DNA of 64,000 bases from Hypericum androsaemum (taxonomy: Eukaryota; Streptophyta; Magnoliopsida; Malpighiales; Hypericaceae). Within the stretch, counting starts at the first letter, position 1. Every line of letters starts with the position of its first letter. Where the stretch lies: positions 3,571,487 through 3,635,486 of the forward strand of contig OZ023181.1 of NCBI GenBank assembly GCA_963995505.1. Reading direction: 5' to 3'. This document shows, in pieces, positions 61,120 to 64,000 of the stretch. The notes beneath the pieces were generated by a model. The model was not told the origin of the DNA, searched no databases, and worked only from the letters and a program-made list of their open reading frames with translations. A program made the position numbers and the translations under genes.

Positions 61120-61862
61120 ACTATAGGACGAGCTATACACATGTTCTCCAACGGCTGAGCTCTGGGCATAATGACTTTTATGCCTTCAATCATATCAACC
61201 AGTGCTTTAGTGGTTCTCTTTCACTCGAAACATTGAATCAGTGACCCCAAAGTCAAACCAACCATCCGCTGAGCCAGGCCGGCTCTAGGACAAGCCCTTC
61301 TTTCCATTCCGAACGATAACAACTTCTGAGACTCAGCCTTGTCACTTCTGAATCTCTTCGGTTTGAAACTTTTTGGGTCGTCCCAAAGAATTGGGTTCCT
61401 ATGGATAACCCATGCATTGACGAACACGATGATATTAGGAGACACGTCGAATACTGTGACGGTGCAGTCACTTGAAGAATAATGCACTATCAAGAGAGAG
61501 GTGGGGTTGGATTTGGTAGTAGACGTGTAAAACGCGCGAGGACCGTCCTAGAAAATAAAATAGTTCGTCTAATTATGATATAATGGTCTACTCAGTTATG
61601 ATAAAATGGTTTCACGGGGATCGTCCTGTATAAATCGGAACCGTCCCAGGATAAAAGGGGTCGGATAAAATAGTTCGCCCGGTATATATCCAATGGTTTG
61701 TCCCGTGTATATCCAATAGTCTGCCCGTGTATATCCAATGGTCTGTTATCCATGACCGTTCTAAATGGTCCACTCTAGAACTAAATCTGATCCCGGGAGG
61801 GGTTGTAGGGTACAACGAGAAAAGATGTTTTGAAGGTAGGGAAAGTCATGAACATCTTTCTC
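61120..61862 (-). pseudogene. CYP81 exon-2 fragment, copy 3, disabled
   Basis: 61125-61509 and 61799-61862 match CYP81 exon 2; a 289-bp insertion (61510-61798) splits them. The heme loop reads FGMERRACPRAG, so both invariant glycines of FxxGxRxCxG are lost, and the Trp after IQCFE is a stop. There is no exon 1. It is the more complete of the two relics and shares insertion and breakpoint with copy 2. Confidence 0.88.
61510..61798. mobile_element. MITE-like insertion, orthologous to that in copy 2
   Basis: GGGGTTG duplications at 61503-61509 and 61799-61805; same position and similar content as 55037-55330, including TATATCCAATGGTCTG units. Its left part (GTGTAAAACGC) also matches 43825-43835. 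Confidence 0.65.
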
Positions 61863-62323
61863 GGTTTTTTTTTTGAAACGGTAGATTTTATTCCAGATAC
61901 TAAATTACATCATGGATACAATGAACACACAGTAAGCGAATTGCACAGGAGGAGTAGCTAAAGCACATGGACAAGAAAACTATCTGAATTAAAAAAAATT
62001 ATTTATAAATAGAGCCTAACAATTCTCAAATCTAAATAGATTAAAAAACATAGTAGTCATACCTCTCATTTCAATCCCCTTTTCAACAAGGAACGTAGGC
62101 GACATGCTGGCGTCAAGTGAGGCTGACTAGCAGTAGCACCACCCTTTCTTAATTATGCACATCCATCACATGGAGCGAGTCCACCTTTTACCATTAGCTT
62201 CTGGAACTTCCGTATCTCACAGAAAATTGACCAAGTTATAAAAATTTAAATAAATAGAAAATTGAATAGTGTAGTTGCCATACTTTAATTAATCCTCTGG
62301 CAGTCACATGGAATGGATCAATT
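61863..62323. other. Array right flank, no gene seen
   Basis: Holds a partial copy of the GCGAGTCCACC block (62160-62222) and AT-rich spacer up to the copia LTR. Confidence 0.5.
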
Positions 62324-62881
62324 TGTTGGGTTTGAATGAAAATTCAATGCAAGCCCAATAAAGAAAAGGCCCAAAAGGAAAGGCCCAAAAGGGAGATGGA
62401 AGGTTGCAATCCCACATTGAATAGAGCAAGGAGGATTTTCTTGTTTATAAGGAATTCCCCTCCTTGCCTCTCAACTTGATTGACCTCCTAAAAGGCTGAC
62501 TCACCGCTAGCTGCCTGCGATTTGCACCGTCCGAGCACGAGCACGAGCACGCGCGTGTGCGTGTGGCGCATTGGACGCAGGTCGCAATGGGCGCTTTGTG
62601 GCGCACTTCGCACGTGTCGCGAGGAGCTGGAGGAGCCTTAAGTATTTTGCCCGGGTCCGGAGGCAGCTACCGAAGCTGCGAGCGCCTTCAGGTTGGCCGC
62701 CGAAGAGGCACGACGGAGTGGAAAGTCCAAGAGGCTTCCAGAAGGCCGAAGGGCTACGAGCGCAGCCTGGCGCGCCTGGAAGGATCCAGAAGCCACCGAA
62801 GGGCCACGAGCGCAGCCAGTCAGCCTGTTGGCCGAGCGGACGCGTCCCTTCGGGATGGCTGCCTCCCTGCCTCCTCCAGCC

Positions 62882-62889
62882 TATAAATA
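62882..62889 (+). promoter_or_regulatory. TATA box of the copia LTR
   Basis: TATAAATA in the expected U3 position of the LTR, followed by GC-rich DNA. Confidence 0.65.
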
Positions 62890-63119
62890 GGCCCGCCCCC
62901 TGCCAGAATTCTTATCCCAGCAGCAAGTGCACTTCCTAGCATTGTTGACTTCTCCTCTCCCCCCGTTCTTCACATAGAAAAGAGTCCGAAAGTTCTGGGT
63001 ATATAAGGGTTCGCCCGAAAATTTCGAGATACGTGTGCAACGGTCTTGGAAATGCCCTAAACAGTCGTTGTATCTTGGGGACGATTGCCGAAGCCCGTAC
63101 CGCACTGAAATATACGGGG

Positions 63120-63220
63120 CAATCTCGTCTTACGGAGAAAGTGTCCAACGCTTGCCTCGACTGAAGTAGATCCTAATCAAGTACACCATTCTGACAAACA
63201 ACAATCGTAAGACGAGATTG
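63120..63220 (+). repeat. 15-bp perfect inverted repeat in the copia leader
   Basis: CAATCTCGTCTTACG (63120-63134) and its exact complement CGTAAGACGAGATTG (63206-63220) enclose a 71-base loop, ending 11 bases before the gag ATG. In the RNA this would form a strong stem. A role in dimerisation, packaging or translation is possible but only inferred. Confidence 0.75.
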
Positions 63221-63231
63221 TGTATTTGAAG

Positions 63232-64000
63232 ATGGCATCGACAAGCTCAGCACCAGTCCGGGGAACTGTCCACGCCGAAAGGCCGGCCAAGTTCAACGGT
63301 AACGAATTCAAGAGGTGGCAACAGAAGATGTTGTTCTACCTGACGACGCTCAACCTGGTCTGATTCTTGAAGGAAGAGGCTCCGAAGGTGGCAGAAAATG
63401 AGGCAGATCAACAGAAGATCAACGCCCTCGATGCATGGAGTCACAGCGACTTCCTATGTCAGAACTACATCCTGAATGGACTAGACGACATGCTCTACAA
63501 CGTCTACGCGGAAGCTAAGACCGCTAAAGAGCTGTGGAGTTCACTCGAGAAGAAGTACAAAACGGAGGATGCCGGAACGAAGAAATTCATCGTCGGACGA
63601 TTCCTCGACTTCAAGATGGTGGACTCCAAGAAGGTCATCGACCAAGTGCAAGAGTTGCAGCTGATCCTTCACGAGATCCAAGCCGAAGGGATGCAACTCA
63701 GCGAGTCCTTCCAAGTAGCTGCGATGATCGAGAAACTCCCCCCGCTCTGGAAGGACTTCAAGAGCTACCTCAAGCACAAGAGGAAGGACATGAGCCTAGA
63801 AGACCTGATCGTGAGACTTAGAATCGAGGAAGACAACCAAAAGTCCGAAGTCTAGCAAGGCAAGGCCAACCCCGAGACCACCGTACACCTCGCCGAGGGA
63901 AAAGGTAGCAAGAAGAGGAAGAAGTCCGGGGATAAGCAGGAGAAGCAAGAGCCCAAGAAGAAAAAGAAGATCAAGGGCGACTGCTACAACTGCGGTAAAC
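63232..64000 (+). pseudogene. Copia gag with two nonsense codons
   Basis: The frame from 63232 starts MASTSSAPVRG and carries the copia gag (UBN2-type) blocks [26 protein letters not shown] and [19 protein letters not shown], then a lysine-rich stretch and the start of a zinc knuckle (CYNCGK) at the window edge. In-frame stops occur at 63361-63363 and 63853-63855. Otherwise the frame is intact, so inactivation is fairly recent. Confidence 0.85.

Larger units (their letters stand above)
62324..64000 (+). mobile_element. Ty1/copia LTR retrotransposon, 5' part (runs off the window)
   Basis: A 5' LTR begins TGTTGGGTTTGAATG at 62324, is GC-rich in the middle, and has TATAAATA at 62882. It is followed by a leader and a copia-type gag at 63232. 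I cannot place the LTR end or a methionine-tRNA primer site with confidence. The rest (protease, integrase, RT, 3' LTR) would lie outside. The frame at 62557-62939 is LTR sequence. Confidence 0.8.

Noticed and set aside
61612..61815. 67-codon frame with repeated HWIYTGR
   Set aside because: Translation of the minisatellite inside the MITE-like insertion.
62557..62939. Overlapping GC-rich frames of 109 and 122 codons
   Set aside because: Within the copia LTR upstream of its TATA box; low-complexity composition, no domain.

Overview
This is nuclear DNA of a flowering plant, most likely a eudicot. The genes are intron-rich with GT-AG junctions, the intergenic DNA is AT-rich, and the protein families are plant-specific: a GASA/snakin peptide, a type-2-like lipid-transfer protein, a PTM-type DDT/PHD protein, plant CBP80/ABH1, plastid Mg-chelatase subunit D, a COMT-like methyltransferase and CYP81 P450s. 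I cannot name the species from sequence alone. Exon chains below were built by hand from splice signals, reading-phase agreement and family resemblance; they have not been tested against transcripts.

Layout. 1-3.6 kb: two small secreted cysteine-rich proteins on the minus strand (lipid-transfer protein, 2 exons; GASA/snakin, 4 exons). 5.9-15.2 kb: an 8-exon minus-strand PTM-like chromatin reader gene. 17.8-27.0 kb: a 19-exon minus-strand gene for nuclear cap-binding protein subunit 1, with a TGGGCC-rich promoter. 27.3-34 kb: a transposon nest of clustered Helitron ends carrying C-rich 7-bp telomere-like arrays, then a long-TIR Mutator-like element that itself holds a solo LTR with a perfect 5-bp target duplication. 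34.9-40.2 kb: the complete 14-exon CHLD gene. 40.4-42.8 kb: a second copy of the same LTR in opposite orientation, carrying a nested 0.94-kb hAT-like element. 45.0-46.7 kb: a frameshifted O-methyltransferase. 46.8-48.3 kb: remnants of an RRM gene and of a LINE.

48.5-62.3 kb is a decayed tandem array built around one intact CYP81 gene (48,636-50,652, minus). Two downstream exon-2 fragments share the same truncation point and the same roughly 290-bp insertion, whose empty site survives in the intact gene, so the fragments were duplicated after becoming pseudogenes. The array is also invaded by a 5'-truncated LINE and a solo LTR, each with target duplications. 62.3 kb to the end is the 5' part of a Ty1/copia retrotransposon with nonsense codons in gag.

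Four to five genes look functional in basic processes: mRNA cap binding (ABH1), chlorophyll synthesis (CHLD), chromatin reading (PTM-like), specialised metabolism (CYP81) and small secreted peptides (LTP, GASA). I see no operon-like logic. The most novel material is structural: degenerate heptamer arrays in Helitrons, inverted solo LTRs bracketing CHLD, stop-free in-frame introns at the CHLD 3' end, and the insertion-dated CYP81 array.
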